From the NCBI RefSeq assembly GCF_000407145.1, contig NZ_KE136475.1, positions 1 through 64,000 on the forward strand: a stretch of DNA of 64,000 nt, given 5' to 3'. Position numbers and translations under genes: made by a program. Of this stretch, positions 29,101-38,681 are shown one piece after another. Positions within the stretch are counted from its first letter, which is position 1. The number at the start of each line of letters is the position of its first letter. The stretch comes from Enterococcus caccae ATCC BAA-1240 (GTDB lineage Bacteria > Bacillota > Bacilli > Lactobacillales > Enterococcaceae). Under the pieces are notes generated by a model. The model saw only the letters and a program-made list of their open reading frames with translations, made no database searches and was not told the DNA's origin.

Positions 29101-29797
29101 AACACGTCAAAAAGAAGTAACAATCAAAGGGAAAACAGATACTCGTACGTATACAGTTCCTTATACAGCTCGTATGAAAGTTGCTGAAGGCGATACGATT
29201 CATCGTGGTGAACCATTGACAGAAGGTTCGATCGATCCTAAACAATTACTGCAAGTTCGCGATGTTTTATCAGTTGAAAACTACCTATTGCGTGAAGTAC
29301 AACGTGTGTACCGTATGCAAGGGGTGGAAATCGGCGATAAACATATCGAGGTAATGGTTCGTCAAATGCTTCGTAAAGTTCGTGTCATGGATCCAGGTGA
29401 CACTGAAATTTTACCAGGTACATTACTAGATATCGCTGAATTTAAAGATCGCAACTACGACACATTAGTAGCTGGCGGTGTTCCTGCAACAAGCCGTCCA
29501 GTCTTACTAGGAATCACAAAAGCATCATTAGAAACAAATAGTTTCTTATCTGCTGCGTCATTCCAAGAAACAACTCGTGTGTTAACAGATGCTGCGATCC
29601 GTGGTAAAAAAGACCCATTACTTGGTTTGAAAGAAAATGTTATCATTGGTAAGATCATCCCAGCTGGTACTGGTATGGCTCGTTACCGTAACATGGAACC
29701 AAAAGAAGTTGGCGTAGCGAGCGAAAATGTCTACAGTATCTCTGATATTGAAGCACAAATGGCTGCTGAAGATGCTTTGAATGAGTTGAATAAATAG
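26144..29797 (+). CDS. rpoC: DNA-directed RNA polymerase beta' subunit
   Basis: The 1217-residue beta' subunit has the N-terminal zinc finger [20 protein letters not shown], the catalytic magnesium loop NADFDGDQ (Asp449, 451 and 453), the trigger-loop region [22 protein letters not shown] and a second zinc site ([13 protein letters not shown]). The start is TTG with GAGGGAA upstream. It is cotranscribed with rpoB and ends at a 16-bp terminator shared with the convergent gene. Confidence 0.98.
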   Translation: MIDVNKFESMQIGLASPEKIRSWSYGEVKKPETINYRTLKPEREGLFCERIFGPTKDWECACGKYKRIRYKGIVCDRCGVEVTRSKVRRERMGHIELAAPVSHIWYFKGIPSRMGLVLDMSPRALEEIIYFASYVVIDAGDTSLEKKQLLTEREYRDKRDQYGQGFSAAMGAEAVKQLLDNVDLDGEVAQLKEELKSAQGQKRTRAIRRLDILEAFRASGNLPSWMVMDVIPVIPPDLRPMVQLEGGRFATSDLNDLYRRVINRNNRLKRLLDLNAPNIIVQNEKRMLQEAVDALIDNGRRGRPVTGPGNRPLKSLSHMLKGKQGRFRQNLLGKRVDYSGRSVIVVGPNLKMYQCGLPKEMAIELFKPFVMRELVQREIATNIKNAKRKIERGEDEVWDILEEVIQEHPVLLNRAPTLHRLGIQAFEPVLVEGRAIRLHPLVCEAYNADFDGDQMAVHVPLNEEAQAEARMLMLAAQNILNPKDGKPVVTPSQDMVLGNYYLTMEEDGREGEGMIFRDMNEAVLAWRNGYVHLHSRIGVQTTLLGDKPFTDWQKERILITTVGKIIFNEIMPVEFPYLNEPTDYNLTVQTPDNYFVEAGTDIPAHIKEQELVLPFKKKNLGNIIAEVFKRFHITETSKMLDRMKDLGYKHSTHAGMTVGIADIMVLHEKQEIIDDAHKQVENITKQFRRGLITDDERYERVIAVWNKAKDEIQQKLIESMDAKNPIFMMSDSGARGNISNFTQLAGMRGLMAAPNGRIMELPIISNFREGLSVLEMFISTHGARKGMTDTALKTADSGYLTRRLVDVAQDVIIREDDCGTDRGLVIQSIREGNEIIEPLEERLLGRYTRKSVMHPETGKMIIGEDQLISEDLAREIVDAGVETVTIRSVFTCNTKHGVCKHCYGRNLATGSGVEVGEAVGTIAAQSIGEPGTQLTMRTFHTGGVAGDDITQGLPRVQEIFEARNPKGQAVITEVTGEVIDISEDPATRQKEVTIKGKTDTRTYTVPYTARMKVAEGDTIHRGEPLTEGSIDPKQLLQVRDVLSVENYLLREVQRVYRMQGVEIGDKHIEVMVRQMLRKVRVMDPGDTEILPGTLLDIAEFKDRNYDTLVAGGVPATSRPVLLGITKASLETNSFLSAASFQETTRVLTDAAIRGKKDPLLGLKENVIIGKIIPAGTGMARYRNMEPKEVGVASENVYSISDIEAQMAAEDALNELNK

Positions 29798-29805
29798 CTA
29801 AACAG

Positions 29806-29844
29806 AAAAAGGCTTGAAATCAATCGATTTCAAGCCTTTTTTTA
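29806..29844. terminator. Bidirectional terminator after rpoC
   Basis: Arms at 29806-29821 and 29826-29841 are exact inverted copies around AATC, with A and T runs on opposite sides. Confidence 0.92.
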
Positions 29845-29845
29845 A

Positions 29846-30586
<741 letters not shown>

Positions 30587-30740
30587 TTATTTAACTTATC
30601 ATATGGGAACCATCCCATGTCAATGGGATTTTATAGATGAAATGAGTTTAGTAGATATCTTTTGTATACCAATAAGTTCAGAATTACAGTTACTTGGTTG
30701 AAAGGCAGTCAATAAATGGAAAAATCTCCCCGATAAGTAG

Positions 30741-30769
30741 TTGTAATTATACTTAGACTAAAATATAAT
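30741..30769 (+). promoter_or_regulatory. Promoter of the XRE/TPR regulator gene
   Basis: TTGTAA (30741-30746) and TATAAT (30764-30769) have a 17-base spacer and lie about 40 bases before the start codon. Confidence 0.75.
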
Positions 30770-30809
30770 TAACATACTGAACGAATAGGGGGTTGAGGAT
30801 GGTGAAATT

Positions 30810-31706
30810 ATGGATATAAAGTTAGAATTAGGAAAAAAAATCCGTATGTTTCGAGAACAAAAAGGTCAAAGTAGAGAAGCGTTTTGTGATGATGAGCTAG
30901 AATTAACTGTTAGACAACTTTCTAGAATAGAAGCTGGAGAGTCATTACCCACACTACCGAAACTTACATATATATCAAAACAACTTTCTATACCTATTTC
31001 ACACCTAATTAACGAAAATGAAATCACGTTGCCTAAACGTTATATCCAGTTGAAAATGAATTTGTTCAAAAGACCTCCGCAATATAATGATGCGATGAAA
31101 AAAATGGTCGAGGATACATTTGAGGAAATATATAAGGACTACTACGAGACTTTACCTGAAGAAGAGCAACTTTTAGTGGATACTGCTCAGGCGCACAATG
31201 ATGTAAATCTTTCTAAGAAAATTGATTTTGGTGAGGGAATACTGCAAGATTATTTTTTTCAAATTAGAAAAAAAAAGGAGTATACTGAAAATGATTTGTT
31301 AATTATACATTTATATTTTGCCTGTTGTCATTATAAGCCATTCGATAATCAAGAGTTTGATACTTTGGTGGAGAAGATATTGGAACAAATCAATTACAGT
31401 TCAGAATTTGGCTTGATTATTCTAAATAGAATTCTAGTTACAATAGCTGGTCTATACATTATTTCTAATCGATATGATAGAATTTTAAATATTACAAAAA
31501 TTTCAAATACCATCATGAAAATGAGTCAGGATTTTCATCAAAAGCCGATCATCGATATGCTTGAAGGAAAGCATTGGATGTATCTTAATGATTTAGAAAA
31601 GGCGAATAAAAAATATAATGATGCAATATTACTTGCTAAATTACATGGTGAGGAGTTACTATCGGATAGGATTAAGCAAGAATGGGAACAAGATCTAAAT
31701 AGTTAA
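30810..31706 (+). CDS. XRE-family regulator with a TPR-like C-terminal domain (Rgg/PlcR-like)
   Basis: The 298-residue product has an N-terminal HTH (LGKKIRMFREQKGQSREAF to LSIPISHLI, about 7-63) and a long helical C-terminal part with TPR-like helix pairs. Size and layout match peptide-sensing regulators of the RRNPP group, such as Rgg and PlcR, which bind short secreted peptides. Immediately downstream lie two operator-like repeats, a 14-codon micro-ORF and an ABC transporter operon in the same direction, so it probably controls them. Peptide binding is inference. It is ended by its own terminator. Confidence 0.75.
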   Translation: MDIKLELGKKIRMFREQKGQSREAFCDDELELTVRQLSRIEAGESLPTLPKLTYISKQLSIPISHLINENEITLPKRYIQLKMNLFKRPPQYNDAMKKMVEDTFEEIYKDYYETLPEEEQLLVDTAQAHNDVNLSKKIDFGEGILQDYFFQIRKKKEYTENDLLIIHLYFACCHYKPFDNQEFDTLVEKILEQINYSSEFGLIILNRILVTIAGLYIISNRYDRILNITKISNTIMKMSQDFHQKPIIDMLEGKHWMYLNDLEKANKKYNDAILLAKLHGEELLSDRIKQEWEQDLNS

Positions 31707-31710
31707 TTGT

Positions 31711-31749
31711 AGACTGTGGAGACATAAATTATGTCTTCACGGTCTTTTT
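31711..31749 (+). terminator. Terminator of the regulator gene
   Basis: AGACTGTGGAGACAT pairs with ATGTCTTCACGGTCT, including two G-T pairs, then TTTTTG. Confidence 0.85.
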
Positions 31750-31778
31750 GTCTAATTATTTAAAAAGATTAATAACCG

Positions 31779-31829
31779 GACAAAGATGTCCTGTTAGAAA
31801 AAGACAGAAAACAGTAAAGTAATACATGT
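31779..31829 (+). repeat. 51-bp operator-promoter repeat, copy 1
   Basis: It begins with the palindrome GGACA-AAGA-TGTCC (31778-31791) and continues through an A-rich stretch to AACAGTAAAGTAATACAT, which may hold a -10 region. It matches the second copy, 114 bp downstream, at all but about seven positions. It likely binds the upstream regulator. Confidence 0.75.
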
Positions 31830-31892
31830 AAAGAGGACGCAGAACAAAAGATAGAACGATGCTTAAGAATTCTAGTAAGGATTATAAAAAAT

Positions 31893-31943
31893 GACAAAGA
31901 TGTCCTGTTGGAAAAAAGGATAAAACAGTAAAGTAATACATAT
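31893..31943 (+). repeat. 51-bp operator-promoter repeat, copy 2
   Basis: GACA-AAGA-TGTC starts the copy; AACAGTAAAGTAATACAT closes it. It lies directly upstream of the ribosome site and micro-ORF, so it is the likelier promoter for the ABC operon. A -35-like TTGGAA follows the palindrome. Confidence 0.75.
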
Positions 31944-31983
31944 CGGGAAGACCTAAATCGAAAAGGAAAGGAGGAATTAGAGT

Positions 31984-32028
31984 ATGGAATTATGGAGTAT
32001 TTTATGCGGATTTTGGTGGGAACTATAA
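31984..32028 (+). CDS. 14-residue Trp-rich micro-ORF, candidate signal peptide
   Basis: ATG at 31984 has AAAGGAGG (about nine bases upstream), and the frame reads MELWSILCGFWWEL then TAA. It is far too short for usual gene finders. It is hydrophobic, with three tryptophans including a WW pair, which recalls short hydrophobic peptides that activate Rgg/ComR regulators in streptococci. It sits between the repeat promoter and a small gene plus ABC exporter. It could instead be a regulatory leader, but I see no terminator after it. Confidence 0.55.
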   Translation: MELWSILCGFWWEL

Positions 32029-32107
32029 GATGAATAATTTAAGTAAGTATAAAGTTATAACATGATAGATAAAAAATAATTAGCGAACAAAAAGAGAGGT
32101 GATATTC

Positions 32108-32314
32108 ATGACAAATATAAAATATTTTATTAAAGATCAAGAAATCATACATAGAAAATTGGTTATTTTAAATGGTGGCAATGAAGATAAGCTACTAAAA
32201 ATACTTAACAAAGGCGAGCTACTGAAAATTGTTATGCTCCCTCAAAAAACAGAAAAGGAATTACTTTTTGACTATTTGAATGTAGAAGATGTTGAAGTAC
32301 TAGAAATAAAATGA
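32108..32314 (+). CDS. Small protein of unknown function (68 residues)
   Basis: This is a charged 68-residue protein without a signal or membrane segment (MTNIKYFIKDQEIIHRKLVIL at the N terminus). AGAGAGG lies nine bases before the ATG at 32108; the in-frame GTG at 32099 abuts the ribosome site. I do not recognise it. It precedes the ABC ATPase gene by 33 bases, so it belongs to the same operon. Confidence 0.65.
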   Translation: MTNIKYFIKDQEIIHRKLVILNGGNEDKLLKILNKGELLKIVMLPQKTEKELLFDYLNVEDVEVLEIK

Positions 32315-32347
32315 AGAAAATCCAGTTAAATCATAGGAGTGATAAAC

Positions 32348-33244
32348 ATGCAGGAAGTTAGAATGAATAACTATTTATTAAAAACGAAGAGTTTAGTAAA
32401 AAAATATAAAGATTATCATGCAGTAAATGAAGTCTCAATGACGATCAATCAAGGAGATATTTACGGATTTATTGGCAAAAATGGTGCAGGTAAGACAACT
32501 TTTATTCGGATGTTAACGAATTTAATCGAGAAAAGTTCAGGTAGTATCGAATTTTTTAATGGTAAGGAAAAAATAAAAGTCGGTGCTGTAATAGAATCAC
32601 CAGCATGTTATCCCTACCTATCTGCCCAAGAGAATTTGAATTATTATGCTATCCAAATGAATTTACCTGATAGGAAAAATCGTATTAAAGAAGTGCTTGA
32701 GTTTATTGGGCTAGGATCTGTTGGTAAGAAAATGTTTAAAGACTTTTCTTTAGGCATGAAGCAGCGCTTAGGTATTGGGTTAGCTATTTTAAATAACCCT
32801 AATCTACTTATTTTGGATGAACCAACTAATGGTTTGGACCCACAAGGGATAGTTGAAATTAGAGAAATCATAAAAAAATTAAATAGAGAGTACAAAACGA
32901 CTATCTTAGTATCAAGTCACATTTTATCAGAATTATCCATGATAGCGACAAGATACGGAATCATTCATCAAGGAAAATTGATTAAAGAAGTGACAACACA
33001 AGAACTTGGGAATGAATGTAAAAAAACAATTCTATTATCGAGTATGGACAATCAAAAATGCCAGAATATTTTAGAAAAAGAAGGTTATGTCGTGAATAGT
33101 GATGACGTTGGGTTAGTAGTTAGTGCAGAAAAGTCTGAAATGCCAAGCATTTCTCAGGTTCTATTCAACAACCAATTGTATCTTACTTATTTTTCATACA
33201 AAGAAGAAAGTCTAGAAGACTACTATTTAAAACTAACAGAGTAG
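32348..33244 (+). CDS. ABC exporter ATPase (BcrA/lantibiotic-immunity type)
   Basis: The 298-residue ATPase has Walker A GKNGAGKTT, signature FSLGMKQRLGIG, Walker B LLILDEPTNGLDP and the H-switch SSHIL, with an extra C-terminal region of about 80 residues typical of the BcrA/NatA exporters. AGGAG lies nine bases before the ATG at 32348. It pairs with the permease 12 bases downstream. Likely roles are peptide-antibiotic immunity or peptide export. Confidence 0.88.
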   Translation: MQEVRMNNYLLKTKSLVKKYKDYHAVNEVSMTINQGDIYGFIGKNGAGKTTFIRMLTNLIEKSSGSIEFFNGKEKIKVGAVIESPACYPYLSAQENLNYYAIQMNLPDRKNRIKEVLEFIGLGSVGKKMFKDFSLGMKQRLGIGLAILNNPNLLILDEPTNGLDPQGIVEIREIIKKLNREYKTTILVSSHILSELSMIATRYGIIHQGKLIKEVTTQELGNECKKTILLSSMDNQKCQNILEKEGYVVNSDDVGLVVSAEKSEMPSISQVLFNNQLYLTYFSYKEESLEDYYLKLTE

Positions 33245-33256
33245 AGGGGAATTTAT

Positions 33257-33979
33257 ATGTTAAATCTATTAAAATCAGATACTTATAGAATTTTAAAAGG
33301 AAAACTTGGTTTTTATTCAGTCGCAGGTTTAATTATATTCGGAATATTTTTTGGAATAGTGAGAGATGATACGCCGAGTTTAGAAGTGATCCAAGATGGC
33401 TTATCCAGTGCTTCGATTTTTGTCTCAATTTTTATGATCAATATTTTTATTATTGTTTGGGGCCATGAGTTTACGAATCGGGTCGTCAATAATTCATTGA
33501 TTTTTGGGATTAAAAGATGGGTATATTTTCTAAGTAAAGTTGCATTAACCTTTATTCTGGTATTTATCTTTTTAGTAATTTATACAGGATCATTAGCAAG
33601 TACGGTGTGGTTTACAGGTGGCGGGTTTTCTCTGTTTGAAATGGCAAAAATAATGCTATTACAACTGCCATTGTATTTTGCAGTCAGTCTTATAGGTGTG
33701 TTGTTGTTTAATGTAATTAAATCAAGTAATGTTGCAACTGCGGTATTTGTGGCACTAATTTTAGTAGGAGAAGGGCTCGCCTCAAGTTTTGTTTCAAGTT
33801 ATTTTTCAGCAGCAAACTCATTATTAGACACGTTATTATTTACTAATATTAGACAATTGACGGACTATCAAAATGTATCAAACCAGACATTTGTAATTGT
33901 TTTTAGTAGTGCATTAGTTTACAGCATTATATTTTATGTATGCAGCTATACGTTGTTTAAAGAAAGAGATTTTAAATAA
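33257..33979 (+). CDS. ABC-2 type exporter permease
   Basis: The 240-residue protein has six predicted membrane helices and begins as many ABC-2 permeases do (MLNLLKSDTYRILKGKLGFY). AGAGGGGAA precedes the ATG. With the ATPase just upstream it forms a two-gene exporter of the kind that gives bacitracin or lantibiotic resistance. Confidence 0.85.
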   Translation: MLNLLKSDTYRILKGKLGFYSVAGLIIFGIFFGIVRDDTPSLEVIQDGLSSASIFVSIFMINIFIIVWGHEFTNRVVNNSLIFGIKRWVYFLSKVALTFILVFIFLVIYTGSLASTVWFTGGGFSLFEMAKIMLLQLPLYFAVSLIGVLLFNVIKSSNVATAVFVALILVGEGLASSFVSSYFSAANSLLDTLLFTNIRQLTDYQNVSNQTFVIVFSSALVYSIIFYVCSYTLFKERDFK

Positions 33980-34006
33980 TAAAAAGAGAAGAAAGAAGTG
34001 AATCAT

Positions 34007-34570
34007 ATGAAAAAGAAACTAATGATTTTGATCCTGGTGGTCGCAGCTGTTCTCCTTGTCGGCTATACAACGATGCGCTCAGATAAAACAACAAAAGATA
34101 TAGCGAAAGAATGGAGCCTTTCAACAGATGTGATTGAATCGCTATCGTTATTGGGTGCAGAACAAAATGTTAAATCAACGATCATTGAAACGGATAAAGA
34201 AGAAACAGTCGTTAAATTAACTGGAAAAGTATCTGATAAAACAGAAAAAGAACTCAATAAGACAAAGGCTAAAAAAGAGAGTTTGGAAATTACATTATCT
34301 GATATAGATGGCTTCAAATTGATGCCAAGTAACGATGGGAAAAGTGAACTAGAAATGCAGATTTTCTTAGGCAAAAACGCAAGTATAAAACATTTAAAAA
34401 TAGAGTCAATCGTAGGAAATGTTGATATTACTGTCCCACAAGATTTTCAAGGGAAGTATGTGACGACTGCCAAAAATGGCGGAGAAGTTTTAGAAGTTCC
34501 AGATACAAGTAAAGATCAGGATGAAGTTATAGAAATTAACACCATTGGAGATATTCGCATTAAAAAGTAA
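34007..34570 (+). CDS. Membrane-anchored exported protein, DUF4097-like
   Basis: The 187-residue product has an N-terminal hydrophobic segment (MILILVVAAVLLVGYTT) and a beta-repeat-like outer domain (VVKLTGKVSDKT, SIKHLKIESIVGNVDITVPQDFQG) similar to DUF4097 adhesin-like domains. LLVGY looks like a lipobox whose cysteine is a tyrosine (TAT, one base from TGT), so it is probably membrane-anchored rather than lipidated. It is the last gene of the exporter operon. Function unknown. Confidence 0.65.
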   Translation: MKKKLMILILVVAAVLLVGYTTMRSDKTTKDIAKEWSLSTDVIESLSLLGAEQNVKSTIIETDKEETVVKLTGKVSDKTEKELNKTKAKKESLEITLSDIDGFKLMPSNDGKSELEMQIFLGKNASIKHLKIESIVGNVDITVPQDFQGKYVTTAKNGGEVLEVPDTSKDQDEVIEINTIGDIRIKK

Positions 34571-34645
34571 GGAGAATGTATTATGTATTGTTGAATAAAG
34601 TAAGTAAAAAGATAGACGCTTTAGTATTTTATTCATAGAAGATAC

Positions 34646-34686
34646 AAACGCAACCTTGTTCATTAAGTACAGGTTGCGTTTTTTTA
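34646..34686 (+). terminator. Terminator of the exporter operon
   Basis: AAACGCAACCT and AGGTTGCGTTT pair around a 14-base loop, followed by a T run. Confidence 0.9.
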
Positions 34687-34860
34687 TTTGTAATAGTAAC
34701 GAACAGTATGATGAGATAAGTTGATTTTTTAGTGTATCATCTATAGGCTATCTTGACTTTTAGTTTTTCACTCATTATTGAAGGGATTTTTTATTGTAGG
34801 CAAATCAATATCATTATTTTTTAATTCGGCTTATGATAAAGAAAAAGAGGTGAAGGAATC

Positions 34861-35394
34861 ATGGAACATAATTACGAAAAAGCGATTTTTGCTGGTGGTT
34901 GTTTTTGGTGTATGGTAAAGCCTTTTGACTCTCAACCAGGCATTATTTCTGTGGTATCAGGATATACAGGTGGACATGTTGAAAACCCGACTTATGAACA
35001 AGTTACAACAGGAACAACGGGCCATACAGAAGCAGTTGAAATAACGTATGATCCCACGATTATGTCATACAAAAAACTAGTAGAAACTTACTGGCAACAA
35101 ACAGATCCGACAGATGCACTAGGACAATTTGCAGATCGCGGTGAATCTTACCGTCCTGTTATCTTTTATGCAAATGAAGCGCAAAAAGAAATTGCAGAAA
35201 AATCAAAAGCAACACTACAAGCGAGTGGTCGTTTTACTCAGCCAATCGTTACGAAAATTGAACCTGCTAAACCATTTTATCCAGCAGAGGACTATCATCA
35301 AGATTATTATAAAAAACACAGTGTACACTATAATCTATATAGAGAAGGTTCTGGTCGTGCTGGTTTTATTCGGAAGAACTGGAAAGATAAATAA
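34861..35394 (+). CDS. msrA: Peptide methionine-(S)-sulfoxide reductase MsrA
   Basis: The 177-residue enzyme reduces oxidised methionine in proteins. The active site is GGCFWC with Cys14. Downstream [26 protein letters not shown] and the YHQDYYKKH segment are standard MsrA features. AAAGAGGTGAAGG precedes the ATG. It is a single gene, convergent with the prepilin peptidase. Confidence 0.96.
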   Translation: MEHNYEKAIFAGGCFWCMVKPFDSQPGIISVVSGYTGGHVENPTYEQVTTGTTGHTEAVEITYDPTIMSYKKLVETYWQQTDPTDALGQFADRGESYRPVIFYANEAQKEIAEKSKATLQASGRFTQPIVTKIEPAKPFYPAEDYHQDYYKKHSVHYNLYREGSGRAGFIRKNWKDK

Positions 35395-35402
35395 CTGAGA
35401 GA

Positions 35403-35439
35403 AACGAGACAAAAGTAAACATGTGCTTTTTGTCTCGTT
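35403..35439. terminator. Bidirectional terminator between msrA and the prepilin peptidase gene
   Basis: AACGAGACAAAA (35403-35414) and TTTTGTCTCGTT (35428-35439) pair exactly around a 13-base loop. Confidence 0.85.
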
Positions 35440-35441
35440 AT

Positions 35442-36128
35442 TTACTTACATAAAAATACAAAAAATAGTCCAATACTTAAAAAGGGGACAAAGGGAAGAT
35501 GTTTTATTTTTTTCTTTAAAACATATCGGTAAAACAACATAAAAAGTAATCCGCTGCTACTAGCACAGAATAGTAAAAAGATAAGTGACTCACTTCCTAA
35601 AAGTGCACCCCATAAAGTTAATAGGATGATATCTCCACCGCCTACTGAATCAGGAAAGAGAAAATTTAATCCATGCAAAGCAAAGAAAAAAATGCCGCTT
35701 GTAAAAAGATAAAACGGCCATGCTACATAAAAGTGCCAAGTACATAGTAAAACAGCGAGTGGGAAAAAAATTTTAGGCTCAACGATCAAATAAAAAATAT
35801 CTGTTAGAGACAAAATCACTGCTGTAAATAAAAAGCAAAGAGAGTACAGTGGATAACTAGATTTGAACGCGATAAAAGAGCAAAGAAGTCCACAAATTAT
35901 TTCACTACAAAAATAAACAAATGGTAATTTATGCCTACAATAACGGCAGCGAAAACATAGAAAAATAATAGAAATAACTGGAATCAATTCAAAAACTTTT
36001 AACTTCGTCTGACAAAAGGAACAATGTGACGCTGGAAATAGAATCGATTCCCCAATAGGAATTCGTTCAGCAACTAAACAAAGAAACGAACCTATCACAC
36101 TACCAAAGATAAAATAAATAACCAACAT
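35442..36128 (-). CDS. comC: Type IV prepilin peptidase (ComC/PilD family)
   Basis: The 228-residue aspartic protease cleaves leader peptides of competence pseudopilins. GSFLCLVAERIP opens it. Two CxxC pairs (CSFC and CRYC) form the cytoplasmic zinc finger. The catalytic aspartates lie in SLTDIFYLI and GGGDIILL. Several membrane segments fill the rest. It implies a ComG-type DNA-uptake pilus encoded elsewhere. It is monocistronic. Confidence 0.9.
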   Translation of the reverse strand: MLVIYFIFGSVIGSFLCLVAERIPIGESILFPASHCSFCQTKLKVFELIPVISIIFLCFRCRYCRHKLPFVYFCSEIICGLLCSFIAFKSSYPLYSLCFLFTAVILSLTDIFYLIVEPKIFFPLAVLLCTWHFYVAWPFYLFTSGIFFFALHGLNFLFPDSVGGGDIILLTLWGALLGSESLIFLLFCASSSGLLFMLFYRYVLKKKIKHLPFVPFLSIGLFFVFLCK

Positions 36129-36229
36129 ATAAAAACTCCTTTCATAAATAAGTACGCAAGAAAATGTCTTTTTAACTAGACAATTCTTTTTTTATTCGGA
36201 ATAATGAAAGTGAGAAATGAGGCGAGAAA

Positions 36230-37759
36230 ATGGAAAAAATAGCAATCGGAGTAGATATTGGTACGACGCAAACAAAGGCTGTTGCCTTTAGGGAAGATGG
36301 AACAGTTCAAGATTCTGCTTATGTACGTTATCCACTCATTCAGGAAGCAGAAGGAATGGCAGAACAGGATATAGAGCAGATATTTCAGGCGGTGGTTACT
36401 TGTATCAAACAAGTTGTGGCTAAAGTGCAGCCATTGGAAATTTCAGTTGTGTCTTTTTCCACGGCAATGCATGGGTTGATCGTCATGGATAAAAATCATC
36501 AACCTCTGACAAGAGTCATCACATGGGCCGATAATCGTGCAGAAAAATATGCGGAAGAACTAAGAGATACCGCTTTGGGGAAAAAGATTTATCAAAATAC
36601 AGGATTACCGATGCATCCAATGACTCCTTTTCATAAGATTCGTTGGTTAAAAGAAGAATGTCCAACAATATATGAGCAAGCTGAGACGTTTATTGGAATG
36701 AAAGAGTATGTATTTTATCGTTTGTTCGACCGATATATTACAGATATTAGTACCGCTTCGGGGACAGGATTTTTGAATATCCACGACTTGAATTGGGATC
36801 AATTAGCTTTAGCCGAGATGGGAATTACAACTGATCAATTACCATTATTAGTAAAACCAACTCATCAACTATCCGGATTAAAAGATGAGTGGACGGAACT
36901 GTTAGGTTTGACGGCACAAACAGTTTTTGTGTTGGGAGGAGCGGATGGACCATTATCTAATTTAGGATTAGGTGCTGTGACAAAAGGAACGGCGACATTG
37001 ACTGTTGGAACGAGCGGTGCTTTGCGTTACATCGTGGATAAGCCTCAGACCCATCCGCAGGAGGAAACTTTTTGTTGTGTGCTAGATGAAAAACATTGGG
37101 TGATTGGAGGCGCAACGAGTAATGGCGCTGGGATTTTCGATTGGGCTTGTGAAAACTTGTTGAAAGAAGTTCAAGTTGAAGCTCGAGCGGTCGGTCGCAA
37201 TCCTTATGATGCTGTAATGGATCTTGTGAAAGAAACACCTGTGGGGGCTAAAGGGTTGCTATTCCAACCTTATTTGCTAGGAGAGCGCGCCCCATTGTGG
37301 AATGCTGAAGCTACAGGTAGCTTTGTTGGCCTAAAAAGAAACCACGATGATAAATTAATGATGCGTGCAGTGATTGAGGGGATTTGTTTGAATCTAAAAC
37401 GTATTTTAACAGAGTTAGAAGAGTTAGGCGGAGCAGTAAAAGAAATCCGGGCAACAGGTGGCTTTGCGGGTTCAGAAGTGTTTAAAAATATGATGGCAGA
37501 TGTTTTAGGTCATAAACTTTCATTGACAGAAAGTGTGGAAGCTTCAGCATTAGGTGCTGTTCTATTAGGGTGGCATAGTCTAGGGAAAATTGTTGACTTG
37601 GAGATGGTTAGTAAGCAAGTAGAAATTTATGAGACAGTTGAGCCTAATAGGGAAAATAGTCAACGTTATCAACAGATTTATCCACTATTCATAACAACGC
37701 AACAACAATTATCGGCTAGTTATCATCAATTAGCGAAATTAAGAGCAGATCTGGAATAA
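36230..37759 (+). CDS. gntK: FGGY-family kinase, probably gluconate kinase
   Basis: The 509-residue sugar kinase has the phosphate-1 loop GVDIGTTQTKAVAF, a GGADGPLSNLGLGAVTKG region, the phosphate-2 motif TATLTVGTSGAL and the adenosine-binding ATGGFAGSEVFKNMMADVLG. The sequence is closest to gluconokinases of Lactobacillales. Xylulose kinase is the alternative. GAGGCGAG precedes the ATG. No transporter or 6-phosphogluconate dehydrogenase gene is adjacent. Confidence 0.83.
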   Translation: MEKIAIGVDIGTTQTKAVAFREDGTVQDSAYVRYPLIQEAEGMAEQDIEQIFQAVVTCIKQVVAKVQPLEISVVSFSTAMHGLIVMDKNHQPLTRVITWADNRAEKYAEELRDTALGKKIYQNTGLPMHPMTPFHKIRWLKEECPTIYEQAETFIGMKEYVFYRLFDRYITDISTASGTGFLNIHDLNWDQLALAEMGITTDQLPLLVKPTHQLSGLKDEWTELLGLTAQTVFVLGGADGPLSNLGLGAVTKGTATLTVGTSGALRYIVDKPQTHPQEETFCCVLDEKHWVIGGATSNGAGIFDWACENLLKEVQVEARAVGRNPYDAVMDLVKETPVGAKGLLFQPYLLGERAPLWNAEATGSFVGLKRNHDDKLMMRAVIEGICLNLKRILTELEELGGAVKEIRATGGFAGSEVFKNMMADVLGHKLSLTESVEASALGAVLLGWHSLGKIVDLEMVSKQVEIYETVEPNRENSQRYQQIYPLFITTQQQLSASYHQLAKLRADLE

Positions 37760-37765
37760 ATTTTT

Positions 37766-37794
37766 TTGACAAATAACACTGAACTTGTTTTACT
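37766..37794 (+). promoter_or_regulatory. Promoter of the lipoprotein gene at 37821
   Basis: TTGACA (37766-37771) and TTTACT (37789-37794) lie 17 bases apart. Confidence 0.55.
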
Positions 37795-37820
37795 AGTAGT
37801 GAGAGAACGGAGGAAATGAA

Positions 37821-38558
37821 ATGAAAAAGCTATGGATCGCCTCTTTGCTTTTAGTAGCAATCATGCTGACAAGCTGTGGTTCTAAAGGAATCTCTGCAGA
37901 AGATGCAGGTGCGTTGTTTGTTGATCGTCTTGTTTATCAAAAAGAAGAAAATAAATTCGCTAAAGAATTTCGTGAAGGGGAACAAGTAGGGAAAGAGTTA
38001 GATAAGAATATCAAATCTTTCGAGGAAAATTTTGCTAAAGGTTTGTCAGCGACAGGCGCAAAAGTTCCACAAAAAGAAGCAAACCAATTAACGAAAAAAC
38101 TGTTGGAACAGGCGCAAGAAAAAACATCGTATAAAATTGTTAAAATAGATGAAACAAAAACCGGAGCGGTCATTTCTTATTATGTCACTGGGCTAGATTT
38201 GGTGAGTGCAATGCAGGAAATGACTAGGCAGCTCGTAAAAAAAACTTTGGCTGATCCTGAAATAGCAAAGGATGATCAAAAAACGCTAGAAGCAACTTTT
38301 TCTATTTTAGAAGAACGAGTTAAATCAATTAAAATCAAAACAGATCCTGTGGAACTTGAGTTGCATTTAGAAAAAGAAAAAGGAAAATGGTTTGTACCAG
38401 AAAATCAAAAAGAGGCTGTTTCCAACTTATTCATGGCATTTATTTCTGGTTCTGAAAATACAGAGATGATGAATAAAGAGTTGAAAGATGCGATGAATGA
38501 AGTGGCTAAAGAAATTATTGACTCACTAGATACATTGCCGATGCCGAATAATAATTGA
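37821..38558 (+). CDS. Predicted lipoprotein of unknown function (DUF5105-like)
   Basis: The 245-residue product has lipobox IMLTSC (Cys19), then a mainly helical charged domain with repeated Lys/Glu segments. I cannot assign a function. The general look matches low-complexity helical lipoproteins of enterococci. ACGGAGG precedes the ATG. It has its own promoter. Confidence 0.75.
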   Translation: MKKLWIASLLLVAIMLTSCGSKGISAEDAGALFVDRLVYQKEENKFAKEFREGEQVGKELDKNIKSFEENFAKGLSATGAKVPQKEANQLTKKLLEQAQEKTSYKIVKIDETKTGAVISYYVTGLDLVSAMQEMTRQLVKKTLADPEIAKDDQKTLEATFSILEERVKSIKIKTDPVELELHLEKEKGKWFVPENQKEAVSNLFMAFISGSENTEMMNKELKDAMNEVAKEIIDSLDTLPMPNNN

Positions 38559-38625
38559 TGTATCAGTTTGTAATTATTATTAAATGATAAAAATTATAAA
38601 AATGAAGATTTTACTGTACTTTTTT

Positions 38626-38650
38626 GGCATTTCGTACTACAATTATAAAT
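38626..38650 (+). promoter_or_regulatory. Possible PerR/Fur-type operator upstream of dps
   Basis: CTACAAT-TATA-AATGTAG is a near-perfect palindrome that overlaps the expected -10 region of dps. PerR often controls dps in Firmicutes. The fit to the PerR consensus is only partial. Confidence 0.4.
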
Positions 38651-38681
38651 GTAGATAAAAAATTTAGGAGGATGATGTATA

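Noticed and set aside
31851-31895. 11-codon frame MLKNSSKDYKK after the first 51-bp repeat
   Set aside because: No ribosome site near its ATG and charged composition; probably chance.
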